A stretch of 64,000 nt of DNA from the NCBI RefSeq assembly GCF_933509905.1, contig NZ_OW150024.1, positions 918,001 through 982,000 of the forward strand, given 5' to 3'. The position numbers were made by a program, and so were the translations under genes. Below, one piece after another: positions 41,750 through 50,298 of this stretch. A model generated the notes under the pieces. That model saw only the letters and a list, made by a program, of their open reading frames with translations. It had not been told where the DNA came from and did not search any database. The stretch comes from Trichlorobacter ammonificans. GTDB taxonomy: Bacteria; Desulfobacterota; Desulfuromonadia; Geobacterales; Pseudopelobacteraceae. The number at the start of each line of letters is the position of its first letter. The first letter of the stretch is position 1.

Positions 41750-44188
41750 ATGGAAAACCTCGCATTTATAGCTAGATACCGGCAGTCGGACGGCACGCCG
41801 CAACCGCTGAAAGAGCATCTTGAAGGTGTCGCTGATTTGGCGGAGCTCTTTGCCGGAAAGATCGGTATGCCAACCTTTGGCGCGTTGCTGGGGCTGTTGC
41901 ATGATACCGGAAAGTATTCCAAAGCGTTTCAGGATTACATCAAATCAGCAGGAGGGATGTTGGAACCCGATGATGATGAGTATATCGAAGTCAGGAAAGC
42001 CAGAGGGAAGATTGATCATTCCAGCGCCGGATCGCAGTTTGTCTGGCGGGAAAGTGGAAAATCAACCTATCAACAGTTGGCGGCAAACATACTGGCGTTG
42101 TGTATTGCCTCGCATCATTCCGGTTTGATCGATTGCCTGTCGCCGGATGGCACGGATATTTTTAGCAAAAGGATGATCAAAGCCGACAACGAAACCCATT
42201 ACAGCGATGCTGTTGCCGTCTTGGAGGATGAAATCAAGACGCAAATTAAGAAACTGCTGGAATCTCCTGCACTGGAAAAAGAGCTGAAAGCAATTGGCGA
42301 ACGGATGAAGCAAATGGCAGTGTCCGTGACAACCGGGCAGTTTGCGCTTGGCTTTCTAACGAGATTTCTTTTCAGCGCACTTATCGACGCGGACCGCCTC
42401 AATTCGGCAGAGCGTACTACATCGGCCAAGCCGGATTGGAATCTGCTATGTGGCATACTTGAGGTGAATCTTGCCGGGTTCACGGTGCGAAACAAAATCG
42501 ACACCATCAGGGCTGACATTTCCCAAGCCTGCCGAAAAAGTGCTGAACGGGAAAAAGGGCTCTACCAACTCACCGTGCCGACCGGCGGCGGTAAGACTCT
42601 GGCAAGCCTCCGCTTTGCTCTGTATCACGCCGCCAAATATGGCATGGATAGGATTATCTACGTTGTTCCATTTACCTCAATAATCGACCAAAACGCCCGT
42701 GTAGCTAGGTCAATTTTTGCCTTCCAGGAATTGACCGGTAAACCGGTGGTATTGGAACATCACTCAAACCTCACACCAGAACAGGACACCAGCGAAAGCA
42801 AGTTGCTGACTGAAAATTGGGATGCCCCAATCATCTACACTACTGCCGTGCAGTTCTTGGAAACTCTCTTTGCGGGCGGTACCCGTGGCGTGCGTCGTCT
42901 ACACCAACTTGCAAATGCCGTCATCATCTTCGACGAAATTCAGACCATTCCCATACGCACGATTCACCTCTTCAACAATGCCATCAATTTTCTGGTCAAC
43001 CAGTGCGGCTCTACGGCGGTGTTTTGCACTGCGACTCAGCCGCTGCTGGATCGCGTCGATCTATTGAAGGGGGCAGCCATACTTTCAGAAAACCCGGAAA
43101 TGATGGGCACCGAGAACGTTGATGAACTATTCCTAAATCTCCATCGTGCCAGGATTGAAGACCGCTGCAAAGATGGCGGATGGACAGTCGATGACATAGC
43201 TGACGAAGCCATGAAGGAGCTTGCCGACAGTGGCAGCGTGCTGGTTATCGTCAACAAGAAATCCCAAGCCAAGGAGCTTTACACAAAGCTGAAAGCGCGA
43301 ACTGATCAGGTGTATCACCTGAGCACCAGTATGTGCCCGGCCCATCGCATCAGGGTGCTCGACAAGATCAAAGCTTGCCTTGACCCTGATAAGCCGCAAC
43401 CGGTTATCTGCGTCAGTACCCAGTTGATCGAAGCCGGGGTAGATGTGGACTTTGGTTCGGTCATTCGCTATCTGGCCGGGCTTGATTCCATCGCCCAGGC
43501 AGCCGGGCGCTGCAACCGGAACGGGCGGCGGGAGACTGGACGGGTATTGATTGTCAATCAGGCTGGAGAAAACCTGGATAGACTACCGGAAATGAAGGTT
43601 GCACAAGAGATCACTCGAAGAGTGTTGCGGGAATTCAGAGATGATCCAATGGCATTTGACGAGAATTTGCAAAGTCCACGGGTGATGGAGCGTTACTATT
43701 TCTATTACTTTTTTAATCGTTCTCACGAAATGGCTTTTCCGGTCTCAAGCCGGAACATCAGAGGCATGACGGGTACAAGCGACTTGCTGACCCTGCTTTC
43801 CACCAACAATGATGCTGTACAAATTTACATGAACACTCAACGTAACGCTCCGACAATACCGTTGCGACAGGCGTTCATGAGCGCTGCCGAAGCGTTTCGG
43901 GTTATCGATTCACCGACAGAAGGGGTGATTGTTCCCTATATGGAGGGCGAGCGGATAGTCGCCAAGCTCATGACTTGCCCGGAGGAAGACCGCGCCAGAC
44001 TGTTGAAAGAGGCGCAACGCTATTCGGTAAATCTGTTTCCGCATGAAATGAAAAAACTCAAGGATACACGGGCGTTGACGGAGGTTTGGGCCGGTAGCGG
44101 AGTTTTCTATCTCGATGAACGCCATTACAGCGAGGAATTTGGCATAAGTTCGGACGCGGTGGCAGAAATGAAGGTACGAATCATATGA
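41750..44188 (+). CDS. cas3: CRISPR-associated helicase/nuclease Cas3 (type I-C)
   Basis: 812 residues. The N-terminal HD nuclease domain has His23, His51-Asp52 (LLHDTGKYSK) and SHHSG at 121-125. The SF2 helicase follows: Walker A VPTGGGKT with Lys282, Asp395-Glu-Ile-Gln398 as motif II, and motif VI near QAAGRCNRNGR. Recruited by Cascade to cut and unwind target DNA. Of the clustered starts, ATG 41750 is preferred because GGAG ends 8 bp upstream. Translation ends overlapping the cas5 region (ATGA). More AT-rich than flanking housekeeping genes. Confidence 0.96.
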   Translation: MENLAFIARYRQSDGTPQPLKEHLEGVADLAELFAGKIGMPTFGALLGLLHDTGKYSKAFQDYIKSAGGMLEPDDDEYIEVRKARGKIDHSSAGSQFVWRESGKSTYQQLAANILALCIASHHSGLIDCLSPDGTDIFSKRMIKADNETHYSDAVAVLEDEIKTQIKKLLESPALEKELKAIGERMKQMAVSVTTGQFALGFLTRFLFSALIDADRLNSAERTTSAKPDWNLLCGILEVNLAGFTVRNKIDTIRADISQACRKSAEREKGLYQLTVPTGGGKTLASLRFALYHAAKYGMDRIIYVVPFTSIIDQNARVARSIFAFQELTGKPVVLEHHSNLTPEQDTSESKLLTENWDAPIIYTTAVQFLETLFAGGTRGVRRLHQLANAVIIFDEIQTIPIRTIHLFNNAINFLVNQCGSTAVFCTATQPLLDRVDLLKGAAILSENPEMMGTENVDELFLNLHRARIEDRCKDGGWTVDDIADEAMKELADSGSVLVIVNKKSQAKELYTKLKARTDQVYHLSTSMCPAHRIRVLDKIKACLDPDKPQPVICVSTQLIEAGVDVDFGSVIRYLAGLDSIAQAAGRCNRNGRRETGRVLIVNQAGENLDRLPEMKVAQEITRRVLREFRDDPMAFDENLQSPRVMERYYFYYFFNRSHEMAFPVSSRNIRGMTGTSDLLTLLSTNNDAVQIYMNTQRNAPTIPLRQAFMSAAEAFRVIDSPTEGVIVPYMEGERIVAKLMTCPEEDRARLLKEAQRYSVNLFPHEMKKLKDTRALTEVWAGSGVFYLDERHYSEEFGISSDAVAEMKVRII

Positions 44189-44199
44189 AGGAGGTGCGC

Positions 44200-44901
44200 A
44201 TGAGGAGCCGGATCGATTTCAAGGTGACGGGACGTTTTGCCCTGTTCACCGATCCGCTGACCAAAATCGGCGGAGAGAAATGTTCGTATCACATTCCGAC
44301 ATTCGAGGCATTGAAGGGGATTGCCAAGTCAATCTACTGGAAGCCGACGTTTGTCTGGGTGATCGACAAAGTACGGGTCATGCGCCGTATCCGTACCCAG
44401 TCGAAAAGTATGAAGCCACTGGTATTCAGTGGCGGTAACTCGTTAGCGATCTATACCTATCTCGCCGACGTCGAGTACCAAGTGCAGGCCCATTTTGAAT
44501 GGAACGTGCATCGCGAGGACATGACGGCGGATCGCGATGAGGGCAAGCACTGGCATGTGGCCAAGCGAATGCTGGAAAAAGGGGGCCGCCAGGACATTTT
44601 CCTCGGTACCCGAGAGTGCCAGGGATACGTTGAACCGTGCACCTTCGGCGAAGGTACAAGTGACTACGACGGCTACGGCGAACTCGAGTACGGGCTCATG
44701 TTTCACGGTTTCGATTACCCCGATGAAACCGGCGTCAACGAACTGTACAGTCGGTTTTGGCGGCCGGTGATGAAAGACGGTGTGGTGGAGTTTGCAACGC
44801 CGCAGTCGTGCACAGTACGTAAGTTTGTGCGGGAGATGATACCCAATCCGCCCCGTTCTGAGGGGCTGCGAGAGGAGGGCCTGCTGGATGAGCTGGATTG
44901 A
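44200..44901 (+). CDS. cas5c: Type I-C Cas5 (Cas5c/Cas5d), crRNA-processing subunit
   Basis: 233 residues. FKVTGRFALFTDPLTKIGGE is the Cas5 N-terminal glycine-containing region, followed by YHIPTFEALKGIAKSIYWKP and FLGTRECQGYVEPC. In type I-C this protein replaces Cas6: it cleaves the repeat and keeps the crRNA 5' handle. ATG 44200 has AAGGAGGTG just upstream (44188-44196); ATG 44185, overlapping the cas3 stop, is the alternative. It overlaps cas8c by 14 bp. Confidence 0.94.
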   Translation: MRSRIDFKVTGRFALFTDPLTKIGGEKCSYHIPTFEALKGIAKSIYWKPTFVWVIDKVRVMRRIRTQSKSMKPLVFSGGNSLAIYTYLADVEYQVQAHFEWNVHREDMTADRDEGKHWHVAKRMLEKGGRQDIFLGTRECQGYVEPCTFGEGTSDYDGYGELEYGLMFHGFDYPDETGVNELYSRFWRPVMKDGVVEFATPQSCTVRKFVREMIPNPPRSEGLREEGLLDELD

Positions 44902-46798
44902 GAAGCTGTATCAAACGTACGAGAATAATCTGGGTAGTATTGCCGATCCTAACGACACTATTCCGCTTCTGCCGTTGTTTCACACGACACAGAATGCGCA
45001 ACTTCATGTCGTTTTGGATGGCGAAGGTAACCTTGCCGCCGCTGATGTGGTGGCGAAAGAGAATTCACAGACGATTATTCCTGCGACAGAGGCATCTGCT
45101 GGTAGAGCAGGGGCAAAAATAGCACCGCACGCACTGTGCGACACCTTGCAATACGTTGCCGGTGATTACCTCGATTATGGTGGAAATCCCAACAAGAAAA
45201 AAAATGAGTCTGGGTTTGAACCTTATATCAAGGCGCTTTCAGGTTGGGTTACCGGTGCAAATAACCGTAAGTTGGCGTCCGTGCTCACCTATCTGAAAAA
45301 AGGGACTCTGATTCAAGACCTTGTTAGGAAGAAGGTTCTATATGCAGACGGTAGCGGCAAGTTAGCGGCAAACTGGCAAGGTGAAGGAGAAGCCCCGCCG
45401 ATTTTCAAGGTTATCAAGCAAGCAAACAAGAAAGGACAGTTTGAAGCATTTGTCCGATTCTCTGTTGAGATCCCCGGAGTCATGCCTACTGAGCTATGGA
45501 AGGATGATGAACTGAGGAATTCATGGGCTCAGTACTATCCAACGCTGCAGTCCGTAACTGGTATCTGCATGGTAACTGGCAATAATGGCAATATAGCCTG
45601 CAATCATCCGAAAAACATCAGATACCCCGGTGATGGAGCCAAGCTGATTTCGTCGAATGATACAGAGGGATATACCTATCTTGGAAGATTTACCTCCGAT
45701 CTGGAAGCGTGCGGTATCGGCATTGAAGTAACTCAGAAAGCTCATAGTGCCTTGCGTTGGTTGATAAAACGTCAAGGAAAACAGGTTGATGAACAAGCCG
45801 TCGTCACATGGGCCGTTTCCGGGGCCGACATTCCTGATCCGCAGGCCGACACCTTATCATTTCTGTTTGGTAATAATCGCGAGGAGGCAACACCAAAAAC
45901 CAGTTACACCGCGCAGGAAGTTGGCGACGCCCTCAGAAAGAAGATTGCCGGCTACTCGGCAACATTGAAGGGAACCGACAATGTTGTCGTCCTTGCACTT
46001 GATTCTGCCTCGCCGGGACGTATGGCAATCAGCTATTACCGCGAGTTGGCCGGATCAGAATTTCTGTCGCGGATCGAGGCGTGGCACACCACGTGTTGCT
46101 GGCAGCAGTATTTTGGCAAGGACAGAATCTTTTACGGTGCCCCGGCACCACGCGACATCTCCGAGGTGGCCTACGGCAGACGGATTGATGACAAGTTGCG
46201 CAAGGCAACTGTCGAGCGCTTGCTGCCATGCATCGTTGATGCGGCACCCGTCCCACGCGACCTCGTTGAATCATGCATAAGGCGGGCAAGTAACCGTAAC
46301 GGTATTGAATATTGGGAATGGGAAAAGGCCCTTGGAATAGCGTGCGCTCTGTACAGAAAACAAAACGAAAAGGAGGAATACGGTATGGCGCTGGACGAAG
46401 AACGAAGCAACAGGGATTATCTGTATGGTCGTTTGTTGGCATTGGCTGAGCATTTGGAGCATTGGGCCATTCGTGCGGCGGGCGAAAACCGGCCTACCAA
46501 TGCAGAAAGGATGATGCAGCGTTTTGCCGATCATCCCTACACCACATGGAGGACACTGGAGCACGCCTTGATGCCGTACAAAATCCGGCTTGGCGGCAAA
46601 GCCCATAAAGTTCTGACCCTCATTGACATCGTGCATAGCAAGTTCGACCCACCAGAGGAATATACCCGTGATGACCGGCTAAGCGGTGAGTATTTGCTTG
46701 GCTACCACTGTCAACGTGCTGCATTGCGGTCGGTCGTACAACCAGAAGGCGCTGACGACAACCCTGAAACAGCGGAAGAAAACGATACCACAGATTAA
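44888..46798 (+). CDS. cas8c: Type I-C Cascade large subunit Cas8c (Csd1)
   Basis: 636 residues. Csd1 features: MSWIEKLYQTYENNLGSIAD at the start, PLFHTTQNAQLHVVLDGEGN, CDTLQYVAGDY, SGVWC-like ICMVTGNNGNIACNHPKNIR, and LVSFN-like KLISSNDTEGYTYLGR. It recognises the PAM and stabilises the R-loop; an internal start usually yields the small subunit Cas11c in this type. A candidate internal start in the last quarter was not resolved. AT-rich codon use compared with cas4 and cas1. Confidence 0.94.
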   Translation: MSWIEKLYQTYENNLGSIADPNDTIPLLPLFHTTQNAQLHVVLDGEGNLAAADVVAKENSQTIIPATEASAGRAGAKIAPHALCDTLQYVAGDYLDYGGNPNKKKNESGFEPYIKALSGWVTGANNRKLASVLTYLKKGTLIQDLVRKKVLYADGSGKLAANWQGEGEAPPIFKVIKQANKKGQFEAFVRFSVEIPGVMPTELWKDDELRNSWAQYYPTLQSVTGICMVTGNNGNIACNHPKNIRYPGDGAKLISSNDTEGYTYLGRFTSDLEACGIGIEVTQKAHSALRWLIKRQGKQVDEQAVVTWAVSGADIPDPQADTLSFLFGNNREEATPKTSYTAQEVGDALRKKIAGYSATLKGTDNVVVLALDSASPGRMAISYYRELAGSEFLSRIEAWHTTCCWQQYFGKDRIFYGAPAPRDISEVAYGRRIDDKLRKATVERLLPCIVDAAPVPRDLVESCIRRASNRNGIEYWEWEKALGIACALYRKQNEKEEYGMALDEERSNRDYLYGRLLALAEHLEHWAIRAAGENRPTNAERMMQRFADHPYTTWRTLEHALMPYKIRLGGKAHKVLTLIDIVHSKFDPPEEYTRDDRLSGEYLLGYHCQRAALRSVVQPEGADDNPETAEENDTTD

Positions 46799-46827
46799 CC
46801 CCAATCCAACACCAAAGGAGATTTGTC

Positions 46828-47709
46828 ATGAGTCTTACCAAGAAAATTGATTTTGCCGTGGTCTTCAAAGTCGTCAACGCCAATCCTAATGGTGATCCTC
46901 TCAATGGTAATCGCCCCCGTACCATCTACGAGGGTAACGGCGAAGTTTCGGATGTCTGCATCAAGCGTAAGATTCGCAACAGATTGATGGAAGCGGGTAA
47001 GCCAATCTTTGTGCAGTCGGACGACAGCAAGAATGACAGCCATCCAAGCCTGAAATCCCGTGCCGATGCCGTGCTGAGTGGCATCAAGGCACCGGATGAT
47101 ATAGCGAAAAGAGCTTGTGAAACCTGGTTCGACGTTCGAACGTTCGGGCAGCTTTTCGCGTTCAAAGCTACCGGCAGCAAGAAAGGCAAGGCAAAGGAGG
47201 GTGAGGAGTCAGGTGACGATAAGGGCGTTTCCATCGGTATTCGCGGCCCGGTCAGCATACAGTCGGCATTCAGTAAGTCACCGGTCAGTCTTACGAGTAC
47301 CCAGATTACCAAGAGCGTTAGCAGTGAAGGAGATGGCACCAAGCGTGGTTCCGATACTATGGGGATGAAGCACCGTGTGGATCGGGGCATTTATACATTC
47401 TACGGCAGTATGAACCCTCAACTGGCCGTCAAGACTGGGTTCAGCGACGATGACGCCGATGCCATCAAAGCTGTATTGCCGAAGTTGTTTGAAAACGATG
47501 CCTCATCAGCCCGTCCCGAAGGGAGTATGGAAGTGCTAAAAGTTGTCTGGTGGGAGCATACCGGTAGTAAGAACGGTCTGGCATCATCAGCCAAGGTGCA
47601 TCGCAGCCTTACGGTTAATGACGACGGCGAAATATCCTTCGAGCCGGGTAAAGGGCCGAGTGATGCGGTAGAAAACTGGCCTAAGCCTGTTGTTATTGAC
47701 GGACATTGA
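46828..47709 (+). CDS. cas7: Type I-C Cascade backbone Cas7 (Csd2)
   Basis: 293 residues. KIDFAVVFKVVNANPNGDPL with NRPR following is the family start, GVSIGIRGPVSIQSAFSKSP and MGMKHRVDRGIYTFYGSM are diagnostic. Several copies coat the crRNA spacer. RBS AAAGGAG precedes ATG 46828. Start is 29 bp after cas8c. Confidence 0.95.
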   Translation: MSLTKKIDFAVVFKVVNANPNGDPLNGNRPRTIYEGNGEVSDVCIKRKIRNRLMEAGKPIFVQSDDSKNDSHPSLKSRADAVLSGIKAPDDIAKRACETWFDVRTFGQLFAFKATGSKKGKAKEGEESGDDKGVSIGIRGPVSIQSAFSKSPVSLTSTQITKSVSSEGDGTKRGSDTMGMKHRVDRGIYTFYGSMNPQLAVKTGFSDDDADAIKAVLPKLFENDASSARPEGSMEVLKVVWWEHTGSKNGLASSAKVHRSLTVNDDGEISFEPGKGPSDAVENWPKPVVIDGH

Positions 47710-47733
47710 TACATTAAACCACCGAGGCACGTT

Positions 47734-47970
47734 ATGGACTCGAAACTGGTAGTATTTCAAAACAAGGAAATTCTCCGCACGCTGCATAACGGCGAGTGGT
47801 GGTTTTCGGTTGTGGATGTATGCCAAGCCCTGACCGGAAGTGTTGATGCCGGTGCATATTGGCGCAAGCTGAAACAGCGGCTCAACGAAGAAGGAAGTGA
47901 AGTCGTGACAAATTGTCACGGGTTGAACCTATCTGACGGAACCGGAGAAGAAAAAGCGCTTAAAAGGTAA
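47734..47970 (+). CDS. Bro-N (phage antirepressor-like) domain fragment within the cas operon
   Basis: 78 residues. The Bro-N domain start is clear: KLVVFQNKEILRTLHNGEWW, FSVVDVCQALTGSVDAGAYW, then KLKQRLNEEGSEVVTNCHGL. The usual continuation (the rest of the Bro-N domain and the C-terminal region of proteins that commonly exceed 200 residues) is missing; the frame ends with a short unrelated, charged tail before a stop. It lies in the same orientation between cas7 (24 bp) and cas4 (24 bp). Probably a truncated acquired gene, though it could still make a small DNA-binding protein. Confidence 0.7.
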   Translation: MDSKLVVFQNKEILRTLHNGEWWFSVVDVCQALTGSVDAGAYWRKLKQRLNEEGSEVVTNCHGLNLSDGTGEEKALKR

Positions 47971-47994
47971 AAAAGGCAACTCTGGTGAAACTGT

Positions 47995-48612
47995 ATGACT
48001 CAAGACACATCCGACCCCATCCCCATCTCGGCCCTGGAGCATTATGCCTACTGCCCGCGCCAGTGCGCCCTTATCCACGTTGAGCAGGTGTGGAGTGAAA
48101 ACCTCTACACCATGCGCGGTCGTGACGTGCATGAACGGGTGCATGATGAGTCGAGCCATGAAATCAGTGGCGTGCGTCAGGAACGTGGTTTGCCGCTCTG
48201 GTGCCGCAAGCTGAACCTGACCGGTAAGGGGGACCTTGTTGAGTTCAACGGCGATGTGCCCTATCCGGTGGAGTACAAATCGGGCCGCCGCAGGCGGGGC
48301 ACGCCGGAGACTCTCCAACTTTGTGCCCAGGCGCTTTGTCTGGAGGAGATGTTCGGTGTGCCGGTGGAGCGGGGGGCCATCTTCTGGCATGCCTCTCGAG
48401 AACGCCGGGAGATTCTCTTCACAGATACCATGCGCGAGCAGGTGAAACGGGTGACGCACGAGGTGCGGGAGATGCTGGAGCAGCGCATCACCCCACCGCC
48501 GGTGAACGACCAGCGGTGCGAGCATTGTTCGCTGCGCGAGTCATGTCTTCCCGACGTGGTGGCCGATAAGCGCAGAAGCAGCAAAGCCGCACGGGAGTTG
48601 TTTGAAATTTGA
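47995..48612 (+). CDS. cas4: CRISPR-associated exonuclease Cas4
   Basis: 205 residues, RecB-like nuclease. Iron-sulfur cysteines are Cys20 and Cys24 (CPRQC) and a C-terminal trio in RCEHCSLRESC. The nuclease core shows GKGDLVEF and YPVEYKSGRRR (Asp, Glu, Lys). Cas4 trims prespacers and selects the PAM during acquisition with Cas1-Cas2. GC-richer than cas3-cas7. Confidence 0.95.
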   Translation: MTQDTSDPIPISALEHYAYCPRQCALIHVEQVWSENLYTMRGRDVHERVHDESSHEISGVRQERGLPLWCRKLNLTGKGDLVEFNGDVPYPVEYKSGRRRRGTPETLQLCAQALCLEEMFGVPVERGAIFWHASRERREILFTDTMREQVKRVTHEVREMLEQRITPPPVNDQRCEHCSLRESCLPDVVADKRRSSKAARELFEI

Positions 48613-48622
48613 TGGGAGACCC

Positions 48623-48796
48623 ATGGCATTTGGCGCAAAGAAAACAGAGCACTCCGGTCCCAAGAAGGGGCGCGGTGCGTATTGGGGAAGAAAGGCCGTC
48701 GCCAAGGATGAGTCGAACCGCCAACGAAGGGAAATGAGCAAGTTGATACTGTTGGAACAAGGTGACGAATGTAATGGCGAGGAGGGCACCCTATGA
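48623..48796 (+). CDS. Small basic protein between cas4 and cas1, unknown function
   Basis: 57 residues: MAFGAKKTEHSGPKKGRGAY, then WGRKAVAKDESNRQRREMSK and LILLEQGDECNGEEG. The N-terminal two thirds is Lys/Arg/Gly rich and could bind nucleic acid; the tail is acidic. GGGAG lies 4 bp before ATG 48623, and the stop overlaps the cas1 start as ATGA. The overlap and RBS indicate a translated gene coupled to cas1. Similar short basic proteins occur outside CRISPR loci as far as I recall, so its link to adaptation is open. Confidence 0.65.
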   Translation: MAFGAKKTEHSGPKKGRGAYWGRKAVAKDESNRQRREMSKLILLEQGDECNGEEGTL

Positions 48797-49827
48797 AACA
48801 ACTTCTCAATACTTTGTATGTCATGACCCAGGGGGCTTACCTGTCGCTTGATCACGAAACCGTGCGGGTTGAGATAGGCGGAGAACTGAAGATGCAGATG
48901 CCGCTGCATCATTTAGGCTCCATTGTTACCATGGGCAACGTCATGATCAGCCCGTTTTTTTTAGCAAAGTGCGCCGACGATGGCCGGGCGGTGGTGATCC
49001 TGGACCGCAACGGTCGCTACAAGTGTCGCATGGTAGGTAAAACCGGCGGCAATGTGCTGCTGCGGCAGGCACAGTATCAAGCTGGACAGGATGCAGTGCA
49101 AACCACCACCCTTGCCGCTGCCATGACCGCCGGTAAGGTGAAGAATGCCCGCAACGTCCTGATGCGGAGCGCTCGTGAAACCAGCCAGGTTGTTGAGGAA
49201 AAACGTCTGCGTACGGCTGCCGATGTTCAGGCGGATGTTCTCTTTCGTCTGAAGAGCCCCCGTGACACCGACCATGTACGTGGGCTGGAAGGAGAGGCGG
49301 CGGCAGCCTATTTTGACGTCTTCTCTCTGATGATGAAACCGAGCGAGCGGGACTGCCTGCCCATGAACGGGCGTAATCGCCGCCCACCATTAGACCCGGT
49401 CAATGCCCTGATTTCTTTCCTTTATACGCTGCTGTTGAACGACTGCATCAGTGCTCTGGAGGGCGTGGGGCTTGATCCGCAGATGGGATTTCTGCATGTT
49501 CCTCGGCCCGGCAGGCCATCACTGGCGCTGGATTTGATGGAGGAGTTCCGCTCCTTCATGGCCGACCGGTTAGCTGTGACCCTGATCAATCGCAAACAGG
49601 TAACGATAGAACACTTCGAGCCCCGGCCCGGTGGGGCGGTGTATTTGAACGAAAAGGGACGTCGGGAAGTGGTGGCTGCCTATCAGAAGCGGAAGCAGGA
49701 GGAAGCGGCCCATCCGTTAGTGTCGGAAAAGAGCCCCATCGGCCTGTTGCCGTTTCTTCAGGCTCGCCTGCTGGCCCGTCACCTGCGAGGAGATCTGGAA
49801 ACGTATGTACCGTATGTGCATCAGTAG
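48793..49827 (+). CDS. cas1: CRISPR-associated integrase Cas1 (type I-C)
   Basis: 344 residues. LLNTLYVMTQGAYLSLDHET opens the type I-C Cas1. The helical catalytic domain carries GLEGEAAAAYFDVFSLM (catalytic Glu), the conserved His region GLDPQMGFLHVPRPGRPSLA and LDLMEEFRSFMADRLAV (metal-binding Asp/Glu). With Cas2 it inserts new spacers at the leader end of the array. Overlaps the small upstream gene by 4 bp. Confidence 0.96.
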   Translation: MKQLLNTLYVMTQGAYLSLDHETVRVEIGGELKMQMPLHHLGSIVTMGNVMISPFFLAKCADDGRAVVILDRNGRYKCRMVGKTGGNVLLRQAQYQAGQDAVQTTTLAAAMTAGKVKNARNVLMRSARETSQVVEEKRLRTAADVQADVLFRLKSPRDTDHVRGLEGEAAAAYFDVFSLMMKPSERDCLPMNGRNRRPPLDPVNALISFLYTLLLNDCISALEGVGLDPQMGFLHVPRPGRPSLALDLMEEFRSFMADRLAVTLINRKQVTIEHFEPRPGGAVYLNEKGRREVVAAYQKRKQEEAAHPLVSEKSPIGLLPFLQARLLARHLRGDLETYVPYVHQ

Positions 49828-49835
49828 GGGGCACC

Positions 49836-50129
49836 ATGTGGGTCGTTGTCTGTTATGACGTCAATACCGAAACCAGAGAGGGGCGACGACGTCTGCGCCG
49901 GGTGGCCCAGATATGCAAAAATTACGGTCAACGGGTGCAGAAGTCGGTGTTTGAATGCCAAGTCGATGAGATGAAGTTTGAACAGCTCAGGAAAAAGCTG
50001 CTTAAAGAGATTAAGCTGGAGCTGGACAATCTGCGACTGTACCGTCTGACTGAACCGCGGGAGAAGCGGGTGGAACAGTACGGGGCGGTCAGAACGGTCT
50101 TTTTTGACGAGGAAACCTTGGTGGTATGA
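49836..50129 (+). CDS. cas2: CRISPR-associated protein Cas2
   Basis: 97 residues. The ferredoxin-like fold begins VVVCYDVNTETREGRRRLRR with the conserved Asp, then YGQRVQKSVFECQVDEM and LDNLRLYRL. Structural partner of Cas1. The start is 8 bp after cas1. The CRISPR leader begins right after the stop. Confidence 0.95.
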   Translation: MWVVVCYDVNTETREGRRRLRRVAQICKNYGQRVQKSVFECQVDEMKFEQLRKKLLKEIKLELDNLRLYRLTEPREKRVEQYGAVRTVFFDEETLVV

Positions 50130-50298
50130 TGCGCGAACCTGATGATGGGCCGAAAAGTGGCGGGTGTTCGCGAGATATGAATATCAAGCGGTTGGATCAT
50201 ATTGCACCCTTCTGTGTTGCTTCTCTCCTTGCGGAAAAAGTGGGTTCGCATCTGTGCGGACCAAACATGTTGGAAACTGGCCCCTTTTGAGGGAGCCG
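50130..50298 (+). promoter_or_regulatory. CRISPR leader
   Basis: 169 bp between the cas2 stop and repeat 1, with no gene. It should contain the array promoter and the Cas1-Cas2 docking sequence. Orientation is fixed by the repeat's 3' end ATTGAAAC pointing away from it and by cas2 on this side. No exact promoter elements could be assigned with confidence. Confidence 0.75.

Noticed and set aside
41283-41765. 160-codon minus-strand frame upstream of cas3
   Set aside because: No recognisable domain, overlaps the cas3 start and probable promoter, and its composition looks non-coding.
44888-46798. Internal start for a separate Cas11c within cas8c
   Set aside because: Expected from knowledge of type I-C, but no internal ATG with a clear Shine-Dalgarno sequence could be singled out by eye.
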